Positions 1 to 10,564 of a stretch of DNA of 64,000 nucleotides are shown in pieces. The notes below the pieces were generated by a model. The model was not told the origin of the DNA. It ran no database searches and worked only from the letters and a program-made list of their open reading frames with translations. Position 1 is the stretch's first letter. Each line of letters opens with the position of its first letter. A program made the translations under genes and the position numbers. This DNA comes from Sphaerulina vaccinii. Its lineage: Eukaryota > Ascomycota > Dothideomycetes > Mycosphaerellales > Mycosphaerellaceae. The stretch spans positions 248,001-312,000 of the forward strand of contig JAKUDP010000003.1 in assembly GCA_022570795.1 (NCBI GenBank), written 5' to 3'.

Positions 1-28
1 CAGTTCGGAGCCGGAGCGCCCTTATCAC

Positions 29-607
29 ATGCCTACCATGAATGCGGATGGCGAGCTGTGGGCACACGGAAGCACATTACCTGGCCACACTACACTATAC
101 AAAGCCATGCCTCGAACTACAGCGGAACTCTTATGGAACTGCCCGCTCGAAATGTTTCCCAAAGGATTCTCTCTTGGCGGCTTCAAGGGCGTGGAGTCCG
201 AGTCAGGCAGCGACTTCTCAGCTTTCGGCCATCCTTACCAATTCACACCAGACTGGAAAGCGGCTCTCAGCCACGCCGAATTCATAGAAAGTCGTCTCAA
301 CCACGGCAGCGCCTGCGTTCTTCGCATCGATGTTCCGGATTCAATCCTCACGGATCCTTCGTTCAAAGTCTATCACACGAGCTGGAGATCTAATGCATGG
401 CGACAAGCTATATTCTGGTCCCGTCGAGGCGAGTGGTTGAAGAATAACTTTGACGACCCTGTAGGTAGTAATCTGGTAATCGCAGATTGCTCTTCGGTCA
501 ATCGTCAAATTGTCAAGACGACGGATGACTGGGGTGAGCTCGGTAGGGAGCATGTCTTTTGGCTAGATGCCTCGAAGACAAAGCCGGCTAAGCAGTATAT
601 CTTCTAG
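29..607 (+). CDS. Hypothetical fungal protein, possibly 5'-partial
   Basis: A 192-residue open frame that I do not recognise. The protein is globular-looking, with many Trp and aromatic residues, no signal peptide, no membrane span and no obvious repeats. The frame stays open from the ATG to the left edge of the window, so the real start may lie outside; the ATG at 29 is simply the first one visible, with a second at 38. The composition looks coding rather than random. It runs towards the broken HET gene (convergent 3' ends about 250 bp apart). No function is assigned. Confidence 0.55.
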   Translation: MPTMNADGELWAHGSTLPGHTTLYKAMPRTTAELLWNCPLEMFPKGFSLGGFKGVESESGSDFSAFGHPYQFTPDWKAALSHAEFIESRLNHGSACVLRIDVPDSILTDPSFKVYHTSWRSNAWRQAIFWSRRGEWLKNNFDDPVGSNLVIADCSSVNRQIVKTTDDWGELGREHVFWLDASKTKPAKQYIF

Positions 608-855
608 GAAGACATTGCGAGAAGAATTGAAAAGGAGTGTTTGGAGAAGATGTGGATTTATCGTATATGAGCTGGAAGTAGGGTACCATGCGAATGTACT
701 GCATCGCTTGGTGACCTCCAGGATGAACGTTGCAATATCTTTGCCAGCTCGACAGTAGCTCTCTGATACGCTTCTGGCATAGGCGAATGCATCGAGAATG
801 AAGATTTCTGCCAATGCCGCAAAGCCGTCGAAGAACATGGGTTGGTGCTTCTTCT

Positions 856-3086
856 TCATCTGATACGAAAGAGCTCAGATATTCTTCCTTCAGCTTCACA
901 TCTCGCGAGCATATCATCGTTCGCGATACCATCGACGTAACAGGGCCCGACCAAGCGACACCCATCTCCTCTGGCTTCCTCTGATGCCAATACAAACGGC
1001 CAAGTACCTCCATAAAGCACTACCACTTTGTCTCCTCGCTACATATTCCTGCTGCCCAAACCGAATCTTCCAGTGACGCTTCTGAACACATACCTCCCAG
1101 CACTGGCTCCAAAGGCATCAAATGCTGGATATGCTGCATTGCGAGGTTCTGGTTGCTGCTCGGATAATGCATCGGCGTGGGGAATGGTAGCGTACAGTCC
1201 TTCCTCCTGCATTGCTTCGAGGGTACTCTCGTTCTGGCTATCAGCAGCATAGTCATGGGGGAGTACAGTTCGACCAGCGGCCATGATTTGTGCGAGCGTG
1301 CTTAGCCGTGTTGCAGTAGATCCAGCCTCAATCATCGCATCGGAAGGCTCGAACAGGTCGCCTTCAACAACGCCGCCTCGTATCTTCACAGCCTTCATCT
1401 CATGTGCGGACCTCGTCTGCTCGATCACGTCAATGACGAAGCCCTCAAGAACCAAGGTACAAAGGTCTCCATATTCGTTCTCTTTTTGGGCCACCTGAAG
1501 GTGCTACTAGGCTCAGACATGTTGCCGTGATACCATCTGCCTCCTAGACGCGATGTTACAGCGTATGTGTGAGACCTAGGCACTTGCCAAGTAGGGCACC
1601 AGGAAGACCACGGGCCGTCCTCCTCGCGCATGTAGAGAAGCCCAGGCCGATATGTATAAGGCTCCGTTTCTGCTTCTTCCGAGACAGAAAGGTTACGATC
1701 TTCTACAATCATGGCTTTCGTAGCCCGTACCATACAAGTCCGTAGAGAGTCTTGATACTTTGGTCTGATCGCGTCTGGCACACTCTTGCCTTTTTCGATC
1801 CAGCGTGTCATCGACAGGAGAGCGAAGATCTTGTCCCTGGGATCCGTAGAAAGTAGTTTCCGAGATTGCAGAGCTAGGGCAGAGAGGTTCTGGAACAATG
1901 GTGCTCCTCTGCGGATACTGAGTGTCATACAAGGAAGTTCGGAAATTCGGCGGAAGTGTGCAAACTGCTTGGTCTCATATGCCCACGCAGTCAAGAGTTC
2001 CAGGTGCATCCAGTCCACGGTCCTGCTCCCTATGTGGCAGATGTGCCTTTTGGATGGGACAACCTCTTGAAACACCCATTGGCGATAGAACCACTCTAGT
2101 TGAAAGATATGGCTGAGCCATTGGAAGTTGATGTCTTCGGGAATGGCGACTTGATGCATGGCAGTGCGAAAGCGGGATTGGCCCATTGTCATAATAGCCT
2201 GTGGCAGCTGGCCAATGATCATTGCACCAATATCAAGAGCTTTCTTAATGCCATCAGTACAATCTCCTAGCCACACAACTGTTCTGGTAGCTGAACGGTA
2301 GATGTCTCCCATAAGAATCACTTGACTCTCACGTTCAATTATGTCTTGCTGATTGATGCAGATGGCATCGATCCATAAGGCGCGGTACCGATCAGTATGC
2401 CGGAGGTGACGCAGGACGTCCACGGCGCTGGCTGGAGCATCGAAAAGCGCATGGTCAAGCTGCATTGTGGTGCGAGCGGCTTGCCGGCCCCAGCAGTACG
2501 ACACAGCCTCGAAAGTGTGCCCCGGTCGCATAGACGTACTTCTATCGAACGTCCTCTGTGCGATCTGGTTGATCGTGGACCAATCCAAAGCCCACCATCG
2601 CTGACAGTCGTGAGTCGTCCAGCCCTTGCCTTTGTTTGCTTCCAGGTCCTTCAGCAAATCTATGAATATGATCATGTCGTCTCGGACGTCAGATACATGG
2701 GAGCTGCTTATGGCGAGAATCTGCTCCAGAAGAGCAACAGTATTTACAACTTGAGGGGCATTTGAAGCCAAAAGCCTCTTGTCGGCACTATCGGCTGCGT
2801 TAGGATACGCGTTGGCATCGTTCCAGATACCAAGACTCTCGTGTCTCTCCAGATCAAGGAGATTTCGGCTATGCTCTGTAGTAGGTATGAGCTGTTCAGA
2901 CAGCTTGTGGATCTCTGCGAGAGTAGTACTATCCGACTCCTGTGCTGGCGATATTCCATTCTTCGACGACAGGAGGGAGATCGTATACAACATGCCAACC
3001 ACCTTATCGTCCAGCTTTCCAGGCTCCAGAATCAGAACCCGAATTTCCTTAGCTTCAGTATTGAGTGGTAGATAGGTTGCCATCAT
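856..3086 (-). pseudogene. HET-domain (heterokaryon incompatibility) protein, disrupted
   Basis: HET proteins act in non-self recognition between fungal strains. The start at 3086 gives 500-odd residues containing the HET core: AVSYCWG, then LWIDAICINQQ, then a stretch ending TVVWLGD. Two lesions follow. First, near 1494-1500 the frame must gain one base: the upstream frame ends at 1425, while the C-terminal part continues in the frame that ends at 1039. Second, an in-frame TAG (1039-1041) lies just before the conserved C-terminal motif RGDKVVVLYGG, which remains readable to a TGA at 856-858. The stop sits where family members often have Gln, so CAG to TAG is likely. I see no plausible intron for the frameshift: the sequence around it still reads as typical HET protein. 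The HET core itself is intact, so a truncated product could still be made. Confidence 0.8.
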
Positions 3087-3397
3087 GATCTAGGTCCATG
3101 CTGATGCAAAGACTTGAACAAATACATACTTAGTATGTCGGGAGCGATCAATCGGAGACAGCTCGTTCCTGCGTGTGCTACCCAGACTCTGTTTCGCGAA
3201 TGCGAACGCCACATCTGCCAAATATAGGCATGAGGCAGCCCACGCCGTAGACAGATTCGGAAAGTTGCATGAGACAGTGGCAAGCCATTTTTGCGCAGAC
3301 CTATTATTCATTCAATCAGCTCACAGTGCAAAATATAAGTATACCCCACCTGCTATTCATTCTATCAGCTCGCACCACAACACAATCATAGCTCAAA
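3087..3397. other. Intergenic, HET promoter side
   Basis: About 310 bp between the HET start and the 3' end of the GST gene. It contains only short antisense frames. I see no RNA gene or repeat. Confidence 0.5.
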
Positions 3398-4277
3398 TTA
3401 CAGCTTCGCCCCATCCTTCCCAGAAGGAGGCAAGATAGCAATATCCTGAAAAGGCACTCCCAAGAACTGATAGATGAAATGCCACCTACACTTCAACGTC
3501 AGCACACCTCACAAACACATTAAAACTCAGCAGAAAAGAGAACATGAACGTACCGATCACTCCCAAAGAAACTCTCCTCTCTCCCCTCAGAATTCGTAAC
3601 CAAAAACCACGGTGCCCCAAAAGCTCCCTTTTCCACTAACATAGCAGTCTCATCAACCAACAATTTCTTATACTTCGCCTCAGTGGCTCCTTGCATAATA
3701 ACTTCCACTTCAGCCTTCTCAAACACCTTTCCCAAAACTGTCGCAAGAATCTCAGGTTTCGAGACATCCTGATTCGGCTCCATCCACAAAGCCTCCCAAA
3801 GACCTCCAAAAGACTTCTCATACCTCTCCTGATCAAATTGCTCCTTCGTAACGAGCATAGCCCTCATAGGCAATAAACTCATAATCGGAAAGAAACTTGG
3901 CGCGGACAACTTGATTGGTTGTTCATCAGGTCCTTGGGAGGAGAAATACTTCATCCCCCTCGGTAATTCCAGTTTCCCCAAACGGGCTTTGTTGGGTAGA
4001 GTCCAAGGAGGTTTATTTCCGGAGCCGACGTTTATGCCTCCGAGGAAAATTGGGTGGAGTTCGATGGAGACATTATGTTCTTGAAGAGCGGGACGGGTTC
4101 GGAGGGCGGTTAGGTAGGCGAAGTAGGACCAGGGAGAGTCTGTGAAGTGTGAATATGTATGTAGATTCTGGAGTGGATATGTGCGTCTGCTATGGTGTTT
4201 GAACAACAGCACTGAGATGGAGTTTGACATGACGTACTGCAGTCGAGGTAGAGATCTATCTTGCCGCCTTTGGCCAT
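3398..4277 (-). CDS. Glutathione S-transferase kappa / DsbA-like 2-hydroxychromene-2-carboxylate isomerase family
   Basis: Predicted glutathione conjugating enzyme of the kappa class (thioredoxin fold with a helical insert), usually mitochondrial or peroxisomal. Three exons: 4277-4238, 4139-3554 and 3485-3398. The introns (98 and 68 bp) both start GTACGT. Total coding length is 714 nt, 237 residues, normal for the family. The start reads MAKGGKIDLYLDC. Joining exon 1 to exon 2 creates DCNSPWSY, which holds the catalytic Ser position. This is followed by the family signatures HPIFLGGINVGSGNKPPW and FFPIMSLLPMRA, then GAPWF, and FFGSDR at the exon 2/3 junction. A longer uninterrupted frame starting at 4416 is an artefact of reading through intron 1. 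The gene looks intact. Confidence 0.9.
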
Positions 4278-4665
4278 CTTGGAATGTCGATCGATATGTG
4301 TCGTTGTGTTGGAAAGACTGTGAATGCTCGTTGGCATTGTGAAGATGTCCCGACTTGAAATGCGAGGTCGAAAGTGGAGGCTGAAGCCGAGGGAAACCCG
4401 AAGTTGTGTTGATCACTCATCAATCCGTCCTGCTACAGATAGTCCATGAAGTGTAGCATGTAGGGCTCAGAGGTTCGCGTTGCAACTCAGCTCTCTACAC
4501 TGTCAGCGCTAAAAGAACTGCCTCATGGTCGATGTTCAGTGCCATGGTGGCTTTGCTCGAACATTCTCGCATTCATGCCATGCTACGTAATGAATGCACT
4601 CTTCTTCAAAGTTCCTGCCTAACCTCCTCAAGGCCGTAGCTATGCTGACAGCACCATCGTCGCTC
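4278..4665. other. Intergenic between GST start and amidase end
   Basis: About 390 bp. It holds the promoter of the GST gene and the 3' flank of the amidase. No further gene or repeat is seen. Confidence 0.5.
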
Positions 4666-6824
4666 TCAAAGGGCCGGAGTCTCACGTCTCTCCTTCTTCG
4701 CATACCCGACATCAACAACCTCAGCCCATTCCTTACTTCGCAAGACCTCCTCCACGACCTTTGCAGCTCCAAGGACCTTCTCCTCCTCTAACCTCTGACC
4801 AACAAGCTGTATTCCAATAGGCAAACCATGCTGCTCCTGAGGGTCGTAGAGCTTCCAGTTGTGTTCATCTGTGTCGTTGCGTATGACGTGATGTTCGAAG
4901 TTCGGTCCGTAGTCGATATTCTTATCAACTGTATCGCCAGGTAATACGACAGCTACAGAAAGGTTAGAAAGTATGAGCGAAAAGGTGCTCTCTGGTTTCC
5001 TAATTCATTCGTTAAACCGCCGACATTTCGCTTTCCTGGGCTTGGAGAAAGCATGCCAACAGAGATAGTACAGATCCACTCTCTAGCAACGGGCGCTGAC
5101 CATGGTATGCTAGCTTCAGTCATGGTGGAAACGAAATGGAAATCGATCTTCAGAGAGGTGGAATGAAACAGGCGCTTACCAGTATAATCCAGCAGGTTCC
5201 AAACCTTCGTATAGCCCACCCATTTGGTTTGCTTATGCGGCACAGCAGGATGCGGCATCACAGGCGTGAGTAGGATGTCAACTCTGCGACAATCGGGAGC
5301 TTGAATCTTATTCCATTTCTTGAGATAGGCTGTTTGAGCATCGCGTTTCATTTTGTTGAGTTGCCAGTACGCGTACACTGGGATTGCTTGGCCGCGGTCG
5401 ACGAGGGCTTGGACATGACTAGAATGTACCTCTGAGTAAGCAGGCTGTTACAGTCGTGGCTGTCTTCAACCTGCGCGCCGGAGTGGGTGCGAGTCTGGAG
5501 AGCAACTTACGGTATGATAGGCTCTCCACCTTCTGCGATTGAATCTCGAATGTCTTTTCCGCCGTCGGCTGTGTAGTACTTGTCCATGATGTCTATGCAT
5601 TGAGTGTGCAGATCTGATGTCCAGTCTACAATGGTGTGACCCGCGGCTTTGAGTTTTGCAACAGCATTTCTGCAAAAGTGGAAGGTAAGCAAGTATCTCT
5701 AAAGTTACGAATGTGTCAAACGCAAGTCTGTCGCTGAGGTGGTAGGCGAGATGCTTACCTGACGACGCGCTCGATTGAAGGATGAGGCCGCACATGACCA
5801 TCATCCAGTAGCAGTCCAATCACAAGTTTCCTTGATTGGATCTCTTCGTATATGTGCTGTTGCCATGGGAGGCGATGACAGGTCGGATCCTCATTCCAAG
5901 GCTGTGCTTCGATGACTATCTTCGTCACAGTCTCAATGGATTCAAGACTTCTCGCCATGGGTCCGACCACTGATGGTACGTGTTCTTGTCCTGCCGTACT
6001 GACTTGGCATCCTAGATATGGCAATCGTCCGCTGCTGGGCTTGAGAGCGTATAACCCCATCATGTGAGCAGGAATGCGCACACTACCTCCTATGTCCGTG
6101 CCCCAGCCTATTAGACTGCCATGTTGATGAAGTAGACAGGCTTCGCCGCCTGTTGAGCCACCAGGTGTCAGCTCTGGATCCATCGGATTCGTCGTGAGGC
6201 CCCAGAGAGGATTGTCGGTCTCGCACCACATGATGCTTTGTGGCAGATTTGTCTTTGCTATGATGATGGCTCCAGCATCCTTCAAGATTTTCACGAGCAG
6301 GGAGTCATCTGTCGCAGATCGGAAAGATCTACCGACATAGCCAAGCGTGGTATCGTAGCCATGAACGTCGAATTGGTCTTTCAAGGTGATGGGGATGCCA
6401 TGAAGTGGTCTCGGAGGTATTCCTTTCTTGGTAGATGATTTGAGCTGTACGTCCAGTACTGCGGCTTGAACACATGCTTCATGAAACATTATCTCGGTGA
6501 GGCAGTTGGTTTTCTCATGAGCTGTGATGGCTCTATCCAATGCGTTAGTGATCAGAAAGCCGCGATGAAGAATGCTGGGGTAGTAAGTACATACTTCTGG
6601 ATATATGCCAGAGTGACATCTACAGCTGTGAACTCGCAGGCAGCAATCTTCGAAGCCAGTGTCTCTACATTGTCGATGCTTGTGATCCTCTCAGCTTTAT
6701 CCTTAGGCATGGTGTTGATCTTGGGCATGATTTTCTTGATCTCGATCAATCGCCTCTCTCGCTTGGATTGTACGAGCTCGCGCCACGATGGCTTAGTCTC
6801 TGCGGAGGGCGAGAGATCGCCCAT
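4666..6824 (-). CDS. Amidase-signature family protein (acetamidase-like)
   Basis: Hydrolyses a carboxamide, as in fungal acetamidases that release ammonia from amides; the substrate cannot be read from sequence. Five exons: 6824-6595, 6532-5759, 5669-5511, 5418-5180 and 4952-4666, totalling 1689 nt and 562 residues, close to the usual 540-560. The Ser-cisSer-Lys triad is visible: Lys in PITLKDQFDV, cis-Ser in the GGSTGGEA block, and the nucleophile in GWGTDIGGSVRIPA. The start was set at MGDLSPS (6824), which matches the usual fungal N-terminus; an upstream in-frame ATG at 6860 is possible. Intron 4 is long (227 bp), the others are 62-92 bp. The acceptor of intron 3 (TTCTAG at 5419) was chosen because the nearer CAG breaks the frame. 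No lesion is seen. It is divergent from COQ8. Confidence 0.9.
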
Positions 6825-7425
6825 ACTGATGGATTGTCTGCTGTGTAACGCTGTTGGCAAAAAGTCAAATAGATGGTATTGTTGTTTGGTCAGTCTACCG
6901 AATGGAAGTAGTCAGTCGATAGCCGAAATCGCATGTACGGCCAGCCAGCAAGAGTGGGGGGTCAACACATGGTAGTCTCGAGCCGTACTGTGGAAGGCAA
7001 GCCCACGCCTTACTGATGAGTGACTGCAAGAACTCTGGGATCAATAAGGCCATGATCAGTTAGAGATGTCCCCACCCCATCGATACAGTTCACTGTCGAC
7101 GCGATGCTACGCGTGGGTAAGCTCATCGCGTCGATTCGGAGCTTGCTTGAGAATACACGTATCAAGGTTCCTCGCATCGGCTTGACCGATAAGCAGACTC
7201 TGCATGAAAGATACATCAATGTCAAGGCTGATGTTGACTTATGTTGTTGAAGGAGATGGGGATGGGGTGGAGTGGGGAGAGATGTGAGCGGAGCCATCTC
7301 CATTGGGCCAGTGCGTCGACGATGACGAGGTCAACATGAACAGAGTCATTATTGTCTATACCATTGGACATCACCATAACACTTGGTGATCAGACCATAA
7401 TGCCTTTTCCATCAATGCCCTGACG
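6825..7425. other. Divergent intergenic region amidase/COQ8
   Basis: About 600 bp between two head-to-head genes, so it should carry both promoters. No gene, RNA or clear repeat is seen; small frames here have no protein character. Confidence 0.5.
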
Positions 7426-9765
7426 ATGTCTGGAAAGCGGCTGATTGATGCCGCAAAGCTCTTCTCTGCTGGCGGATCGATAGCGAAGAGCCACTACCGC
7501 ATACGAAAAGAACAGTATGACTTGTTCACGAGAACATCGAGTGTAGCGAAGGCCGTCAAACGTCAGACCGATCGCGTTACAGTGACTGTTGGAGCTGCAA
7601 TCGAATTGGCCAAGCGATTCAATGACAACACACCCAGTTGGCAGAAACAGGAGGCTGAGGATGGGGTGGAATATGCCAGACAGCAAGGTCAAGCGGCGGC
7701 GAGGGAAGTCGACAATCTGACCAAAGATGTGAAGACGGCGGTGAACAATGCAAGAACAGAGACAGGACAGGCGAATGATGGATCGCTGGCAGGCCTGAGA
7801 AAGAGAGAACAGCAGCGGCAGTCAGAGGCACAGATACCGGAGCGAGCAGCAGATACACAGCCTATACAGGAGTCTGGCCCAGGACGGGACACCTTCAGCC
7901 AGCGATCAGAAGAAAGCACTCCAGAGCTATCGTCTTTGCCACGAACGAAGCTGCCTCGACATGCCGAGTCTGAGCAGACCCCATCACAGCCCGGTCTCAA
8001 TCAAGATGTATACCCATCGCCTACAAAGTCGCAAGAGGCGAATCCAGAAGTGATGCCAGAAGGCGTCGATCAGATCTTTCACAGCCCGTGGATATCGAAG
8101 ATGCTTGGAGCTTCTGCTGAAGGTCGCACGAATCCATATGCGATGAGGAAGAAAATGGCTCCTCAACCTCTGCCTGAGATGGTAGAGGCAGCGCGACGGC
8201 GAGAAGAAGAGGCTAAGCAGCGTTCGGCAGCACAGACTGTGAGTGAGCCAGTTTCTTCTTCTTCTGCTGCTCAGCCAAAGCCTGTCAGAACTCAGGCGAC
8301 TGAAGATGCAGAAACACAGCATCTTGCATCCGAGATTGCTAATGCTGCTGCGTCGACAGAAGCGAGCTCTACAGTGAACACTACTGGTGAGCAGCATTCT
8401 GAGGCCAAAGCATATGAAATGCGCGAGTCTCGAGTACCAGCTACGCGCTTCGGCCGCATCTGGCAGTACGGAGGTCTTGCCACGAGCATGGCATTCGGCG
8501 CTGTTGGGGAGAGCTTCAACAGACTCGTAGGCGGCGGTAGTACTGGCAGTCTCATGCTTAGTGAGGGCAACATGAATCGACTTGTGGCAAAGCTCAGCCG
8601 CATGCGTGGAGCAGCTCTCAAGTTGGGACAGATGATGAGCTTCCAGGACAGCAAGATCCTGCCTCCAACCATCAATGCTGTTCTCCAACGAGTGCAAGAT
8701 AGCGCGGACTATATGCCCTCGTCACAGCGAAACAAAGTCCTTGCACAGAACCTTGGTCCGGACTGGCGAGACAAGTTCGGCTCCTTCGACGAGAAGCCGT
8801 TCGCAGCTGCCTCGATAGGACAAGTTCACAAAGCTCGCCTGAAGACAGCAGAAGGAGATGTTGACGTCGCGGTCAAGGTGCAATATCCCGGCGTAAGAAA
8901 TAGCATCGACTCGGATCTCAACAACCTCTCCCTCCTCCTAACAGCCTCGCAACTCCTACCCAAAGGTCTCTTCCTCGACAAAACAATCGCCAACGCCCGA
9001 ACAGAACTCGGCTGGGAATGCGACTACGAACGAGAAGCACAAGCTTGCATCAGATTCCGCGACGAACTTCTCACAGACGAGGCCGACACTTTCACAGTTC
9101 CTAAGATCTACTTAGAAGCTTCAGGACCAGATGTACTTACAGCAGAATACCTCCACGGCACCGGTGTCACAAAGGTGAAAGACTTGACACAGGAAGAACG
9201 AGACTGGATTGGCACGAACATCTTACGACTCTGCCTGCGGGAACTGATGGAATTCAAGTTCATGCAGACTGACCCTAATTGGACGAACTTCCTCTACAAT
9301 CGCAAAACGCATAAGATCGAACTTCTCGACTTCGGCGCCAGTCGCGAATTCCCAGACAAGTTCGTCAACCCATACTGCGAACTGCTCATCGCAGCATCCA
9401 AATCCGACCGCTCTGCCTGTCGCGACCTCTCAATTCAGCTCGGCTATCTCACAGGCCACGAGTCTGCGGGAATGCTCAAAGCTCACGTTGACTCGATTTT
9501 GACGCTCGCTGAACCTTTTATCGCGTCCGCACCTGAGGTCTACGACTTCAAAGGTCAGACAGTCACCGATCGAGTACGACAGAACATCGGGTTGATGCTT
9601 AGGGAACGACTTGCACCTCCTCCGGAGGAGACTTATAGTTTACATCGTAAGCTATCTGGTGCTTTCCTGCTCTGCGCGAGATTGGAAAGTAAAGTGCAAG
9701 CAAGAGATATGTTTGCCCAGGCTGCTAAGGTATGGCGAGGGCAGGCTGATAAGGTGAAGCTGTAG
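7426..9765 (+). CDS. COQ8: COQ8/ABC1/ADCK-type atypical kinase (UbiB family)
   Basis: Mitochondrial ATPase/kinase-like protein that supports the coenzyme Q biosynthesis complex. A single exon of 779 residues. Residues 1-330 are low-complexity (Gln/Ser/Glu-rich) and probably include the targeting region. The UbiB core follows: KxGQ signature in ALKLGQMMSF, Ala-rich loop PFAAASIGQVH, nucleotide-binding Lys in VAVKVQYPGV, catalytic segment QTDPNWTNFLYN, and metal-binding LLDFGASREF. The Ala-rich loop in place of a glycine loop is the hallmark of this family. The gene looks intact. Length and linker are typical for filamentous fungi, which are longer than yeast here. Confidence 0.93.
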   Translation: MSGKRLIDAAKLFSAGGSIAKSHYRIRKEQYDLFTRTSSVAKAVKRQTDRVTVTVGAAIELAKRFNDNTPSWQKQEAEDGVEYARQQGQAAAREVDNLTKDVKTAVNNARTETGQANDGSLAGLRKREQQRQSEAQIPERAADTQPIQESGPGRDTFSQRSEESTPELSSLPRTKLPRHAESEQTPSQPGLNQDVYPSPTKSQEANPEVMPEGVDQIFHSPWISKMLGASAEGRTNPYAMRKKMAPQPLPEMVEAARRREEEAKQRSAAQTVSEPVSSSSAAQPKPVRTQATEDAETQHLASEIANAAASTEASSTVNTTGEQHSEAKAYEMRESRVPATRFGRIWQYGGLATSMAFGAVGESFNRLVGGGSTGSLMLSEGNMNRLVAKLSRMRGAALKLGQMMSFQDSKILPPTINAVLQRVQDSADYMPSSQRNKVLAQNLGPDWRDKFGSFDEKPFAAASIGQVHKARLKTAEGDVDVAVKVQYPGVRNSIDSDLNNLSLLLTASQLLPKGLFLDKTIANARTELGWECDYEREAQACIRFRDELLTDEADTFTVPKIYLEASGPDVLTAEYLHGTGVTKVKDLTQEERDWIGTNILRLCLRELMEFKFMQTDPNWTNFLYNRKTHKIELLDFGASREFPDKFVNPYCELLIAASKSDRSACRDLSIQLGYLTGHESAGMLKAHVDSILTLAEPFIASAPEVYDFKGQTVTDRVRQNIGLMLRERLAPPPEETYSLHRKLSGAFLLCARLESKVQARDMFAQAAKVWRGQADKVKL

Positions 9766-10564
9766 AACTCAATGAAAGTACGTGGCAAGCGGTACTGTAC
9801 GTATAGAGAGCATATCATGTAGCATAGTATGAATGCGGAAGTGTTCGAGCGAGGCCACCATGGCAATGGTGCTGACTGTACGGAGAGGCGACCAGCAAGA
9901 TACTCACTCAAAGTGCTTAATGAGGACAGATTCCGATGACGACCACTGCAGAGGCGGCGGGTCCAAACAACATGAAAGGCAACATGAGACCAGCCACTCA
10001 ATCCTTGTCTCGCGTTAGACAAGCTCATTGCAACGAGAGAGCACCAATCGTACACAGGAAAATCGAATGGCCTGCCATACCCAATGGAGCAGATGTATGG
10101 CAGAACAGTTACCGCAACTCCGAAGCCTTACATGCAGCACAAAGAGGACCCTAAAGTCTGGCTTAGATCCGCGTTTCACCGCATGCCACTTGCTGAACGA
10201 AACCCTAATGATCCTCACTTTCAGGATTCGGAGCTGAAGCCAACATGGTGATGAGCATATCACAACAGCTCAACAGTCGTCGGTTCAGGATCACTGGAAC
10301 CATATGTGTAGCCCGATACCTTGTGATTAGTCGATACATGCTTTTCGGCGATCGATCATTTCCGCTGAAGTCTCAATCTTGGCACTTCATCCTACGCCAA
10401 TGCAGTGAAACTAGGTAACATTTCTTCCTGAATCATCCTGCTTACGAAGGAGCGTCGGGCTTCCTGCTCGTGCGTCGTTGAAGCGGTATATAGTGGAGCA
10501 TGGCCAGGACCAGACAAGATCTTGACAGTCCTGCTCGACTCTTTCGACCCATCTATAACCTACA
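9766..10564. other. Intergenic, COQ8 3' end to P450 promoter
   Basis: About 800 bp without a supported gene. Its last 80 bp hold a TATA-like element serving the P450 gene. Confidence 0.5.
10487..10492 (+). promoter_or_regulatory. TATA-like box of the P450 gene
   Basis: TATATA in the context GCGGTATATAGTGG, 73 bp upstream of the ATG at 10565. Spacing fits a fungal core promoter; no experimental support. Confidence 0.4.

Noticed and set aside
1494..1565. An intron to explain the HET frame change
   Set aside because: A 65-bp candidate (GTAACA to TTCAG) would delete sequence that reads as typical HET protein, and it lacks a good branch site.
7984..8697. 237-codon minus-strand frame within COQ8
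   Set aside because: Shadow of the low-complexity COQ8 linker and core.
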